Shown here: positions 22,801-34,000 of the stretch, piece by piece
Numbering within the stretch: the stretch's first letter is position 1
How the letters are laid out: every line of letters begins with the position of its first letter
Source of the DNA: Phycomyces blakesleeanus NRRL 1555(-)
Lineage: Eukaryota; Mucoromycota; Mucoromycetes; Mucorales; Phycomycetaceae
Direction of reading: 5' to 3'
Assembly (NCBI RefSeq): GCF_001638985.1
Contig: NW_017265135.1
Span: 3,123,545-3,187,544, forward strand
DNA length: 64,000 nucleotides
Notes under the pieces: generated by a model
The model's database searches: none
Told to the model about the DNA's origin: nothing
The model's input: only the letters and a program-made list of their open reading frames with translations
Program-made: the position numbers and the translations under genes

Positions 22801-23798
22801 TGTTATTGTGGTTTTGGTTTGCTCTATCGTATTGGCGAGTAACTTCAACCTTTGTAATTTGATACTTTTCTTTTGGTATTGTAGTGGAGTCAGAGTCAAG
22901 CTGCATAAATTCTAAGAATAGCTAATTGGTCAGCTTTGTTTTCGACCCACAAAATCTTCTACTGATATTTCTAAAATTCTATCGAACAATACCTGACGAT
23001 TTTTTGTTCATACTTCCTGTAAGATCTTCTTGTGTTTTTAACGATGCTGATGCAGGCCAGAGCATAGAATCTCTTTTTTCTGATGTCAGTTCGGGTGTGT
23101 CAGATTTCCCAAATATAGATGAGCTATAACTAGATTCTGGTAATAATCTTTTTGTTGAGTCCTCCTGCTTGTTGCGGATATCCAATGAATTGAATTTTCG
23201 CACAACATTGAATTCGGTCGTGGGATGATTATTGTACTCGTGAGACGTGTTAGCGTGTTCTTGAGACGTATTCCGTTGGCGTTTTTCGTGTCTTTTGAAA
23301 TCGTAGATAGAAGTGTTCTCCATAGTATTATAAGTCGTTGTAGTGTAGCGATCTTGTGGAAGTGTAGATCTAGTATTGGAAATATGAGAGCGATTGAAGG
23401 AAGTAGTTGACAAAAATGTAGAATTTTCAGTTTGATAATTATAGGCATTTTCACGCCAGTCGTTAAATTCTTCTTGAGAATTAGATTGTGAATTTGAATC
23501 TTTGTTCATTGATCTTGAATTTAATTCCTGTTCTATTGAAAATAATCCATCAATAAATTAAGATAAGGATAATGAGTGACTGAGGATGGGATCCAAAATT
23601 AGCTTGGATCGTGGTTGCTGTACCTGAGAACATCGAACTCATTTCAAAAGATCCATTTGGGCTGCTCCCTTTTCGCCTTTGGAGGACTTGTGGTGGACAT
23701 GGGCTAGCCGCGATAGGACTGGACGAGTCGGTGGGAGTTGACATAATAAAATAGTATACAAGCGGGGACAACCAAGAGCGCTCTTGGTTTCCTGCCAT
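19819..23798 (-). CDS. large Gln/Ser/Asn-rich protein with 27-residue tandem repeats
   Basis: Five exons join in frame (23798-23624, 23532-22993, 22911-21470, 21358-21096, 21043-19819) to about 1214 residues. A downstream in-frame ATG at 23744 (MSTPTDSSSP) is an alternative start. Most of the protein is low-complexity. Exon 3 holds about nine copies of a 27-residue unit of the type EDDTQPYVQNN...DVSYLQQAIQ. A more ordered, helix-rich patch spans exons 4-5 (IESAFFIKKVLDMVP, then QYLDFQDNN and ILKMIKVIYVILQKKDYEKA), which is faintly reminiscent of helical repeat or TRFH-like folds; I do not rely on that. No catalytic motif is seen. The C-terminal region is Ser/Arg-rich. The function is unknown. 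It is divergent from MRPL16. Confidence 0.7.
21690..22425 (-). repeat. 81-bp in-frame tandem repeat array (about nine units)
   Basis: The units encode 27 residues each, with the period kept as 81 bp. Inner units are nearly identical (adjacent copies with QNNSARDVSY and with QNTNERDVSY), while outer units are diverged (SPKQNEEESL, IPYNNEHDIS). This is the pattern expected from recent unequal exchange in the middle of an older array. The array also keeps a second frame open by chance. Confidence 0.9.
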
Positions 23799-23911
23799 TT
23801 AATCATTAAACAGCCAATAAGGTTATATGTTGACGTCATCAGTTACTGTTGTTTACAGGTTGTACGGTACTGCTAAACCCAAGAGGGTTCAGGAAGCCTA
23901 CCCTCTACGCC

Positions 23912-24574
23912 ATGTTTAGTGCCTACAGGAAGAACATCTTTGGTGCCGTCTCCGCCACATCCTCAGTAATCGGCAATGTTTTCGGTAGACAGGCTGTGCC
24001 CAGTGTCAACCGTACAGCTCTTTCACTGACGCCTGTTCGATTTGCGTCCGACTTTTCTCCTCGCCGTACAAAGTATCGCAAGGCACACAAAGGCAAAATC
24101 CCACTTCCCACTGGTGGATCCACAAAGGGTACCAGCGTTGAATTTGGAGAATACGGCTTGCGCATTACTGAGGGAGCTCGCTTGACATCCAGACAGCTGA
24201 CAGCAGTACATAATGCAATCCGTCGAAAGATCAAGACAGTAAAAGGATCGCAAATGTGGATGCGCGTATTCCCTGACATTCCAGTTACCAGCAAAGGAAA
24301 TGAAGTGCGTATGGGTAAAGGAAAAGGTACATTTGAGTACTGGGCCTGTCGTGTTCCTCTCAACCGTATCATTTTCGAAATCGGTGGTTTGCGTAAGGAG
24401 ATTGCTAAGGAAGCTTTCCGTCTTGCCAGCCATAAGTTGCCTGTCAAGACTGAGATGGTTGAGCGTGGCACCAAACCCATTGTTGGAGCTGGTTATATTG
24501 CCCCTGTGGTTGCGAAAAAACCAGTGGTTGTACAAGAAGTGCTGGACACACCACCCGCTTCGACCTCTGCTTAG
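23912..24574 (+). CDS. MRPL16: mitochondrial large-subunit ribosomal protein L16 (uL16m)
   Basis: Single exon of about 220 residues from the ATG at 23912. The first 45 residues are Arg/Ser/Ala-rich without acidic residues, as expected for a mitochondrial targeting sequence. The uL16 core follows: KYRKAHKGKIPLPTGGSTKG, FGEYGLRITEGARLTSRQL, AIRRKIK, QMWMRVFPDIPVT and VRMGKGKGTFEYWACRVP, then the family-typical FEIGGL. uL16m sits at the peptidyl-transferase side of the mitoribosome. An in-frame TTG-initiated extension upstream is not needed. Only about 113 bp separates it from the divergent Gln-rich gene. Confidence 0.95.
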   Translation: MFSAYRKNIFGAVSATSSVIGNVFGRQAVPSVNRTALSLTPVRFASDFSPRRTKYRKAHKGKIPLPTGGSTKGTSVEFGEYGLRITEGARLTSRQLTAVHNAIRRKIKTVKGSQMWMRVFPDIPVTSKGNEVRMGKGKGTFEYWACRVPLNRIIFEIGGLRKEIAKEAFRLASHKLPVKTEMVERGTKPIVGAGYIAPVVAKKPVVVQEVLDTPPASTSA

Positions 24575-25067
24575 CACTTTGCATAAAATAAACTTGGATA
24601 ATAGATACGTACATATACATATAGATATACATATAAATTAGAGGTGTGACATAAGCTATTTTTGTGAATGATATTGTGAAGGTATACTTGACAAGGCAAG
24701 TCGAAAACGGAATTTTTTTTTTGTTCTGGTGTTTTTTTTTGCTTGCTTGTTTGTTTGTTTGTTTTGAAGAATCCATGTTGAGAATTAAAGGCTGATATTT
24801 ACACACACAAAACTGGATTATGTCTAGATTGAAAGTGGATAATAATAAATAAATTTTGCGAAAGAAAGATACAATTCCCACACAATTCCAATTAAAGAAG
24901 TTGAGTTGAGGCATAGATTCAAAGCAAAGCGAACTACTGTTTTGTTTTTTGTTTTTTTTTGTTTTTGTTTTTGTTTTTGAAATACACATAAACGATCGGG
25001 GCAGTAAGAAAAATAAGATGTAAAGAGGAGCCGGGTGTTTATTTTTTATCCTTGGGCGATTTGACTA
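24575..25067. other. convergent 3' intergenic region
   Basis: AT-rich spacer between convergent MRPL16 and the Zn2Cys6 gene, with T/G-rich runs (repeated TTTG units near 24740-24765 and GTTTTT units near 24940-24980) that probably lie in 3' untranslated regions. No gene was seen. Confidence 0.5.
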
Positions 25068-26394
25068 TCATTGTGGCTGCTGCTCCTGTTGATACATGTG
25101 TTCCGGAACCATGGACTGAAGAGAAGGAAGTGGCCATACCTGGGATTGTTGAGCGTTATTCTGAACCTGTTCTGCGTGAGCAACAGAGGGGGATGAGCCT
25201 GGAGTTCCATAGTGACTGTTGTTTCCGCTACGGACTACAGGTGAAGAAGTAGGTGTACCATAGAGACTGTTGTTATAACTGGGGACAGGCTCACTCTTGG
25301 TGACCATTATTTGCTCCTGGCTTTCAGAGAGTGGCTGTCCGAGTGTTGCTTTGTCGTCACTAGCGTCTTTTGTATCTTCCTGTTTGGTCGAAGGATCATT
25401 ACGATCCAATACAGCACTGCAGAGTTGGGAAAGAATAGTCAACTTGGATCCTTCCTCATCCGAGTCACTAGCCTTGGTGCCGTTGGTTGTATTATCTGTC
25501 TGTTGCTGTTGAGCAGACTGGTCGACAGGACGATAGCTTGACTGAACTGCAGTTGTTTGACTCTGCTGAGGAGAAAGCATATTCATTGTTGCTTGATAAG
25601 AAAGCATTGAAGGGTTGGTGTGATACATCTGTTGAATCGCGGCAGGCATCATATAAGCCTGTGGCATCATCTGCGCTGAGTTTTGATAGCTCACTGCATT
25701 GAAGGGATCGTAGTGTCCGGTTGTCAGTGGTTGATAATGGATCGGTACAGCATTGTTACGCACATTCCCCATCCCGGCTGTTGGCGAATAAAGACCTGTG
25801 GGAAGAGCTGATGCAGTAGGCGTAGATGCAGCCGAAGATTCTGCAGAACCACCATCTAAAAACGAATGTGCTCAATATGTATAGGTGTGTATACAAACAT
25901 GCATTACCCCCGTATATCTTCCGTTATCTTACCTTGTTTTCGCTTCTTGTATGGGCCCCGCTTCACTCCCTTCTTGCGTTCTTTGCGAACAGAATCTACA
26001 CATGTGTCAACCAATGCGTACTTGATACAACGTTGACACGGACGTCCCTCGTCACATTTCTTGCACGCCTTTTGGCAATTGACTGGAAAGAATAAGTTGA
26101 AGAGCATAAGCGAGTATTCAAACACATACCACAAGCATTCTTGACTTGTTTCCGTTTTGGTTTTCCTTGAGATGCGTAATCGTTAACGGAAGACGGCTGC
26201 ATACCCTGCGTTTGTTGACCGGGGTATACTGCCATTCCAGCAGCTGAGGAAAGTGCGAGAGAGTGCGCGTGATCATTATGCCCTTGAGGGTTTTGGGACC
26301 CATGCAGCGTGGTACCGGGCTGTTGTTGTTGCTGTTGTTGTTGGGGATTAGCAGCATAGCCAGGGAAGTAAGGGTTGTTATGAACAAACTGCAT
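25068..26394 (-). CDS. Zn2Cys6 binuclear-cluster transcription factor
   Basis: Three exons (26394-26130, 26082-25933, 25855-25068) give 400 residues. Residues 1-85 are Gln/Asn-rich with a poly-Gln run. The DNA-binding domain crosses the first intron and has cysteine spacing C-x2-C-x6-C-x5-C-x2-C-x8-C (NACVNCQKACKKC, then DEGRPCQRC and DTCVDS). It is followed by a basic linker RKERKKGVKRGPYKKRKQ, which is typical of a subgroup of fungal Zn clusters. The rest is Ser/Gln/Pro/Tyr-rich with two SLYGTPTSSP-like repeats and an acidic SDSDEEGS stretch, a plausible activation region. No fungal-specific middle homology domain is seen. The target genes cannot be inferred. Confidence 0.9.
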
Positions 26395-26990
26395 AATGAA
26401 GTACTAAATAAATAAAAACAAATAGGTTAATGTCAGTTTGAAATGAGCATTTTTTTAGCATCAAATTTCCATGTCTTTTCTCTTCTGCTCCCAGACGGTC
26501 TTGGATGCGAGAACGATGAGCAGCATGTCAATCGGTAGCATCAAGAGACCCTTCGGGGCGTAGATTTGGGAGCGAAAAGCAGGACGGGAATGGGATGTTG
26601 AGCGGAGCAGTGGTCCTCACCAAGTGGAAATAGAGTTAACGACGCTGCTTTAAAAAATTCGGCAAGGAGAGGAAGCTTGGCCCACTGACAGAAACGGGTT
26701 CCGATAGTAGACAAGTGTACAAAAAGCGTAAAGGTGGAAGATAGCGGAGCACCAAAGAAGTCCTTTGACTTTTTGCTGAAGATTTGTGCAAAGAAAGAAA
26801 AATTTTTCGTGTCCAGAGCCAAAGCCTTCAAATTGGCTTGGTGACCTGTCTCCCATATTGGGATAATAGGCGACGTCATGGTTTGGCCTTTTTCTTGGGG
26901 CAGCCAATGACAGAGAGTAGTCATATACTGGGCATTCAATTTATTAATCAACCTTTGAAGGACATGGCTTCATGACTATAGAAACCATGT
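26395..26990. other. GC-richer upstream region of the Zn2Cys6 gene
   Basis: Unlike most spacers, 26480-26950 is visibly less AT-rich and keeps an open frame of about 136 codons on the minus strand. That frame has no homology or sensible composition. It may be a long 5' leader or promoter for the transcription factor. No gene is called. Confidence 0.4.
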
Positions 26991-27109
26991 ACGTGGATAG
27001 CAGAGTCCGACAAAGCATACAACTAAACGACTACAAGCGGACCTCCCAGTATTTAATGTCTAATGATATTCAAGTTCCTACTGCTCTACTGTACTAAAAA
27101 CAACTTATT

Positions 27110-28109
27110 CTATTGGATAAACCGCGACAAAAAGGTCTTTAGTGCCCGGTTACTCGACGACATTGTAGGTACAAAGTGCCTATATTGTCAATTTGTTAAA
27201 TATTGTTAATAAAATATACACAAACTTACGACCCGGGGTGTTTGAGTAATGTAGACTTTTCAAATTTTTGCGATAACGCAATCATTCTATCTGGTACGAT
27301 AATTGTGTCAGCATCACCAATAACATGAAGACTCGGGGTCTTTAGTTTAGGTGTTTTAAATACATGTTCAATGTGTCCATTATGTGTATCTATAAACCCT
27401 GCAATGCTGATCACAAATCGAAAGGGAGGATGAGCAAAATCGGTCGAGATCATTTCCGGAAAAACTGTGTTTTCAAGCATATATTGCAACAAAACTCCAA
27501 ATGCAGCACCTGTGGCGTAAATTTAAGTACATATTAAATACCCCTTGCTTTTCTTACCCTGAGAGAATCCCATTACACCATCAAAGGGTCCCTATCCATA
27601 TCCATATACATACATATGCATAAGACAATGTACATTTATCAAATATTGATATTACCTCTTCTAAGAGCACTTTCTTGATGTATTCAATCGATTTCTCAAA
27701 CCCAATGCAGTATTGCCCAATTACAGGATAATATGTTACTGCGTACCACCAAGCATGTGGTTCAATCTCTAACAAAAATAGACTATGAGTACTGCGGATA
27801 TAATAGCCAGATTACACTTTTCTTTAAATATATATATGTATATATACACGTACCGGCAGAAACTTCGGCTGACTCTTCTGAGCGTTCAGAAACAGTAGTG
27901 TATTCCGGAGTTAAGGCAATGTGTGGGCCAGACTTGTACACTATTCGAGATCATGAGCAAACCGATTGACATACTGAGCAATCTTGATGAATACCGAATT
28001 CAACAGTCTGATCAAGGCCTTTTGTAAACTTTGCACTCTTTTTCTCGAATATTGTTGCATTGTGGCCGTAGCCATGGAGACATAGAATACGGAGCTTCTT
28101 TTGTTCCAT
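27110..28109 (-). CDS. FSH1: Fsh1/OVCA2-type serine hydrolase
   Basis: Six exons join to about 235 residues of an alpha/beta hydrolase. Exon 1 (from ATG 28109) reads KKLRILCLHGYGHNATIFEKK, the family N terminus. It is followed by EFVYKSGPHIALTPEY, an exon with EPHAWWYAVTYYP, and the nucleophile elbow GPFDGVMGFSQG with the catalytic Ser. The catalytic Asp is in GDADTIIV and the catalytic His is in HPGSHFVP, split by the last intron. Fsh1-family enzymes are small esterases with poorly known substrates. Gene and triad are complete. Exon borders in the middle (about 27620-27850) are by eye. Confidence 0.85.
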
Positions 28110-29109
28110 AATGTTTTCACTAAATGTTGAACGAAATGAGATTTGAGATTCACTAACAATTCAAATTACATATTTTTTCTTTTATATTAAAATTCCGCTA
28201 AAGTCAAAATCAAAGTGTTCCTGAATCTTGGGTATTGTCGTCTAAAGTGTGCATCCCTTTGCTACTTTGCTAAAATGATCTTTTATTTAATAATTGGCCA
28301 ATTTTTATTTTGTTCCACACTACCGAATTTGAGCGGACAATTTTATACTGGCCATTCTAGGCCTCAATAGAAAGGTTGTTGTTTATTTGTTTTTAATAGT
28401 ACTTTTAGTACCTTACAATTGATTGGTTGTAACTGAACACACTTTGTTTAATTATAGTAAAGCCTTTCATCTTTATATTAAAGCAAATTTAAACATGTCG
28501 ATATTTTTTGTTTAGACAATATTCTATCGCAAAGTGAGGCAATAAAGATGATAAACAAAATTTGTACCTTTTGTATTTGGGTGTCTTTAATTATGAAGAA
28601 GTATCATTGGCTAATATGGCTTCCTTATGACCCTCGTCAAACACTTTCATCTCTCGCTTTTTGACCAAATAAAACAGGCGTCTATTTTTTATTTTTATTA
28701 TATATAAGATTTTATGAATTTTTCTCTAAATCTTGTTTAGTTTAACAAGACAATGGACCCAAGAGAAGAAATAGAACCAGGACAAGGCAACGTTCATAGG
28801 CGGTGTATACTTTTACATATTTAGGTGTAACTTCATGCATTCCATGTATCGGCCGAAGTCAGGTGCAAGGAATGCAACAAGCCTGAAAATCATACAAAAT
28901 GAAGTTGCCAACGCCAAAAAAAAATACATCTACATCGATACATGGTATATCTATATATTTATTCATTTATATACCTCCATTATATAGAAAATCTAATAGC
29001 AATATATGATACCCATGTACTTAATATAGCTGGTTCAAATCATAAAATACTTACTGAATGCGAAAGGACTGAGTCAAAAAGGTGAAAACACAATGCAAAA
29101 ATCTGTAAA

Positions 29110-29840
29110 TATGAGGGCGATCAAGTAGAACTAAGGCATACATGCTCCTGTTGCCATAAAGACGACCATAAAAGTTGCAGATCAAAAGAGTGTACAAAGC
29201 ATAGGCTAAGTAAACAAGAAATACAAGGGATATTAGGAGATCATTCTATCATAGCAAAAAACAAACAAACTAGACAAGATCCTAAGGCCAACATGAAAGA
29301 CACTTATGAGATGGCACTTGTCAGTGGTTATTGTCATTGTTTATCTGCTGACTGTATCGAAGTTGTTACCGTATACACAAGTACCATAGTGAAGTACTTT
29401 GAATCCAGAGTAAAGTCACCTATCGTCTGTGATAGTGTTAAATTATTCACAAATGTAAATGTATACGAAAATTTATTATTGCTTTCAAAAATAAACAACA
29501 AATTTGCTCTGCCTTTAGTCAAGCGAAGTTTTAATATAAAAAGCTACTCCTAAGCATTACAATCAGTATGTTTGTGGAGGTTCACAAACCTAGCCCGGTG
29601 TACTTCCCGGGGCATATAATAACAATAAATTGGCAAATGACACAATATGTAGCGAATTTTCATCAAATAACACATCTAAACCAGCTGTTTAGGAAACCCT
29701 CTCAACCTCTCCCAGAGCATATAACCATAGACTGGACCAGATACTTAGAAGATTCGAGCTTTATTATCAAGATCAACAACATAAACTTCAAAAAATTGTT
29801 GTTTATTTTTGCTGTGCTATGTACTTTCATTAAAATGTAG
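29110..29840 (+). pseudogene. decayed Cys/His-rich transposon-type ORF
   Basis: One frame from about 29110 is open to 29553 and begins KYEGDQVELRHTCSCCHKDD, then HKSCRSKECTKHRLSK, a dense Cys/His knuckle resembling the CxxC..DHK...S..C signature of repeated Mucoralean mobile-element ORFs. It continues with an alpha-helical stretch (VYTSTIVKYFESRV, then NVYENLLLLSKINNKFALP). From 29568 the apparent continuation is in another frame (QYVANFHQITHLNQLF), implying a frameshift or intron. There is no credible start or complete domain. Family membership is tentative, from recollection of similar ORFs. Confidence 0.35.
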
Positions 29841-30419
29841 ATTTATAGCATTGAGTTTAAGTGCTCTTTTAGCTTCTACTGGTATAACATTATCATCTAC
29901 CTACGCTGCCAAGCTCGAAATTTTTCTTAAGGTGTTCGATTTAAGCTGATTTAGACTGAATAGGTAGGCATAATACATCAACACTGCACTTTTTTTTCCA
30001 AGACATCTCTCCTTCAAATTACACCATGTCTCATCATATCAACAACAACAACAAAAACCTTTATTAAACGAAAACAACCTTAGATTACAAAAGAGGGTTG
30101 ATAATTGGTGGGGCTATTATAAATTGATCACCCACTAATATTTTTTGAGAAGAATAGTATATTTCTACAAATAGTATAAATATCAGCAGTTAGTTCTGTG
30201 TAGAAGAACAGTACAGTTTTACTATACTTTATTTTATTTTTCTTTCAATAAAACACCCTGGATAAGTTTTTATGAATCCCTTCATCTATTAGTTTCATTT
30301 CCGTCACAACATGGAGAGTTCTTCATAGAACTGGAATATTTTCTTGCAAAGATGTTTATAAGCTGCTACTATCAAAGACGCAAAATAAGAATTGATTGGG
30401 ATGTTCTAATCATGCCATA

Positions 30420-30660
30420 AAGACTAATCAAAGATGAGATCGTGTCATCTGGAGTGGTGGACCGAGCCTTATACATTTTGGCAAGGATGAAAATATTAGA
30501 GAAAGCCAGTATCTTAAATCAAGATACAGAGAATACTGTAGGGGATAGATATTGGAGTGTGGTGGAGGTTCCATCATTGTTTAGGTTTGTGTGTAGGCAG
30601 AAAGAGTTGAGTCATTGAAGATTATAAAAAACCTACTTGACCAGTAAGCATACATGGACT
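30420..30660 (+). pseudogene. relic of a Tc1/mariner-type transposase
   Basis: One frame reads DRVIWSGGPSLIHFGKDENI, then several residues later ECGGGSIIV-stop-VCV-stop-AERVESLKII and AYMDLMK. This follows the Tc1/mariner order VIWSDE...FG.DG...GGGS(I/V)MVWGC...GVG.L, but the catalytic Asp position of WSDE is Gly and the expected Trp codons of MVWG are TAG. The ORF is dead. Flanking sequence on both sides contains further broken frames, so the relic probably extends beyond the listed limits. Confidence 0.6.
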
Positions 30661-31024
30661 TGATGAAAAGAAGGACGAAACCCAAGAACTTCACAATGAT
30701 GCTGGGATGCTAGGGCTACCTAGCGGCCCATATCTCAGCTCCAAAGAGGATTGATGGGGATATCCCACTAAGAAAATGAGAGTAGATAAACTAAAATAAG
30801 GTGATTAAAAAGATTTTATTTTTGATTTGTTGGAATCTAACAATCACAGTAACCACCGGGTATGTGCCTGTCTATAATCGCTTAACAGTATTTTTGGAAT
30901 ATTGTTTGATGTAGAATAGTCTCATAAAAGGTTATAGAATAAAAAAGAAGAGGTTCTAATATTGAACTGTAATGCAATGCTTTTTATTATTATTTTTTAT
31001 GTCAATTAATTCATATATGGATGC

Positions 31025-34000
31025 TTATTTTTTTACTTTTCCAGTAAAAGTGACCCTTGGTCCATTGTGTGTCTTTTTCTTTATGACCTTGCTCAAAGGC
31101 ATGTACGCAAAAGGCTCAGCCTTACCCTTACGTTTAACATCACCGCCAGCTCTCTATTATTATTGGATAAAGATCAGTATAAATTATAGTCCAATTACAT
31201 ACACAAATAAATAATAATTAGTTTTGATTTTACCTTTGCTTTGAATTCTTTTCCGATTCTCTCATACTGCTGTGTCTTCTTCTTAATCTGCTTCACCGCA
31301 GATCCGTCATCCAAATCCATATGGTCATCATCATTTGCTCCATTCTTGCCCTTCTTGAACTTAATCTTGTTGTGTCTATCACGAACGAAACCATCGGCAC
31401 TATTCTGAGCTTGCATGTAGTAATTTTCTTCTGGTGATTCCTCTACATTGTTCTTGTCTTCGGTATTTGATCCACCAATCACCATACGACCATCCTCACT
31501 CTGAGCAAATCCAGAAGATCTCTCAAGGTTTCTCTGTTTTCGCTGTACAGGTTTAGCAGCTATTATTATTATTATTATTTAAAAAAAAACGATAAAAAAT
31601 GAGTTAATTAAAGCCATTTACAATTAAATACAAACAGACAACTTACATGAAATACGGCCCAAGGCAGAGGGATCCAAGAAATCAACAGGTCCACTCTCTT
31701 CATCTTCGCGAATATAAGTTGTGTCCATGCTCTTTTTCTGTATCAATTATTTATTACTACTTAATTTCCCTTGCTTATTTATCTTAGTGTTTATGTTTAC
31801 CTTGTTTTTCTTCTTGTCATTTCCACCAAGTGGTGCTCTACCAGTAGGCTGGTCTTCATTGTCTGAATCTTCCAATTCACTTTCGCTACCATATACAATT
31901 TCCTCAAAGGCATCATTGTGAACAGCAAGTTTGCTGACTGTTTCGCGAGCACCAATAACATCATCCTCGTCCTCGTCCTTATCGTGAGTAAATGCCTTCT
32001 TGCGCTTAGCCTGGAGGCGGCGCTTTTGGATATTTGCAATAAGCTTCTTGTCATCTTCGGGAACTAAGGAGGCGATAGTTTCATAACTGAAACGACGAAT
32101 AAGACGTTCGAAAATATGACGGAGCTTGATTTTGAAATGGACACGATGTTGGTGGCTGCACTTAAGCATACTGGAGATGACAGCAGGAAGCTGAGGTTCA
32201 ATAATGGAGGTATCGAGGATAACAACGCACACCTTGGTGTAGCCAAGAGCGGCGCGAACAATTTCTCTGTTGTTGGAGGCGACAAAAACGTTCATGGTTT
32301 GAAGGAGTTCAGAAGCCAGCTCGGGAGACATGTCATCTATAAGAAGGTTCACATTTTTAGAGCTTTTCTTACGCTTGTTCTTTTTCTTCGCTTACCCTTG
32401 AATTCAAAAATAATACGTGCGAGTGCTGTAACAGTAGCAGCAATCATGTGCGCAGTTGTACCTGCCAAACCAGCAGTAACCATCATGAAGAACTCACTGA
32501 TAGAGGCAGGAGCATCAGGCACACTATCTTCAAGTCCTTCAAGTTTGCTTTTCTTTACTATGCCACCTTCCTTCATTCTCTTTCCCATTTCAACGAGGAG
32601 AGTGAAAGAATGGTTACGCATAGCCTCGTTGTTACCCTTGGTACTGATGACTGCCTCGGACAAAATAGCAGGAATGAAATGGAGATCAGAAGATGGGAGT
32701 AGGCGAACGATCTGAACAAGAGTCAGGACACGATGCTTCTTTGCAGCCAAAGAACAAGAGCCGGTTGCAGCCAACAGCTTCTCCTGGACATCGTCAATAT
32801 GGCTCAAGATTACTTGGCGGCCAACATTATAATCCATCAAGTGGGAAAGGATCTTGTAGCCCTTCTTTTGTAATGTGGGCTGATTTTCTTTTTCAATCAA
32901 AGTAGAGACAACGCCATTATAAAGGATTTCGATAGACTGGAAGTCTAAGAAAGGCACCATGATTGTAGCAAGATCAAGCATGGTGTGGGCCATGGGGGGA
33001 GGAGCGGCAGGGTCTGGGGAGATTTCTTCAGGGTTTTCGAGGGACTGGGACAGAAGACCCAAAACTTTTTGGAAGGTGATGTTAATATCCTAAATACAGA
33101 TAAAAACAATCAAGCTGTTAGACTAATTTTCATTCACTTATACTTTACGTGTTTCAAATTTACCTGAGGGCTAGTGATACTCAAGTAAGCATCAATAAGA
33201 TTACTCAAGAAACCTCTGTGGACAGGCGCAATCTGGCTGTACACATTGAAAAATACTGCAAGGAAGTTGACAGCAAATTTACTCAGATGTTCAACATTGG
33301 CAAGAGCTTCAGTTTTGGATACACCATATGCTTTCTTAAGATCAGCATCGGTTGCGTCTGATTTGGCAAGGCCTCTGTTCTTCTCAATCAAAAGCTGGAG
33401 AGCCTTAGCAATTGTTGGGCGCAATTCGGGTTGGGTGTAAAGAATGGAACCAAAACGTTCGGCAATTTGATCATTGAAAGCTTCACAAAGGTCGTAAGGC
33501 AAATCACAAAAGCCAGGTGCAAGACTCCAGATCTGATTCACCAATGTCTCGTAAAGTTTAGCTTGTAAGTCCAAACCACGCTCGGCGGCTGACTGGCCGC
33601 GCTCAGCAAGACGGTCACCCAGAGGAATGAAGAAGTTAGCAAAGAAGCCTAGCGAAGTGTTGGTGGTGTAGGCTTTAAGAAGAGGCAAAAGGAAAGCACG
33701 TCCGACTGAATCCGAGGAACTAGGGGTTTCAAGGTTAAGTGGCAAGATTGCTAAGAAAGCTTCGGGGCCCATGGTAGCAATAGCTGCACCCAAAGTCTTA
33801 TCCAATTGTTCCTTGTAGTTTTCGGCAGGAGTCAAACGGAGCTCGCCAAGTCGGGCAAGACAACCATTCATCAAAGGAACCGAGTAACGCTTGAGTTTAT
33901 AGAAAAATGTGTGCATGACTACCATTATGTGCTGCCATGCTGCCTGGTAGTAAATGCCCAAACCAGACTCAGCCATACAAATCATATCAACCAATCCATT

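Larger units (their letters stand above)
28160..31000. other. transposon graveyard between FSH1 and RRP12
   Basis: No intact host gene is seen in 2.8 kb. It contains a Cys/His-rich decayed ORF (about 29100-29840) and a mariner-type relic (about 30420-30660), listed separately, plus small frames without support near 28753. Stops and frameshifts throughout suggest old insertions. Confidence 0.55.

Noticed and set aside
23923..24577. Two long minus-strand frames over MRPL16
   Set aside because: Shadows of a clear uL16m coding sequence on the plus strand.
26541..26951. 136-codon minus-strand frame upstream of the Zn2Cys6 gene
   Set aside because: Composition and motifs do not suggest a protein, and the frame is probably chance in a less AT-rich leader.
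29025..29045. GGTTCAAATC, a tRNA B-box-like motif
   Set aside because: No A-box, no cloverleaf stems and no acceptor pairing around it.
32349..32400. Basic peptide (KRRKR or KKKNKRKK) between two RRP12 exons
   Set aside because: It is intronic: a 60-nt GT-AG intron (GTAAGC...TTATAG) joins EFK to DDMSPELAS, matching the Rrp12 family.
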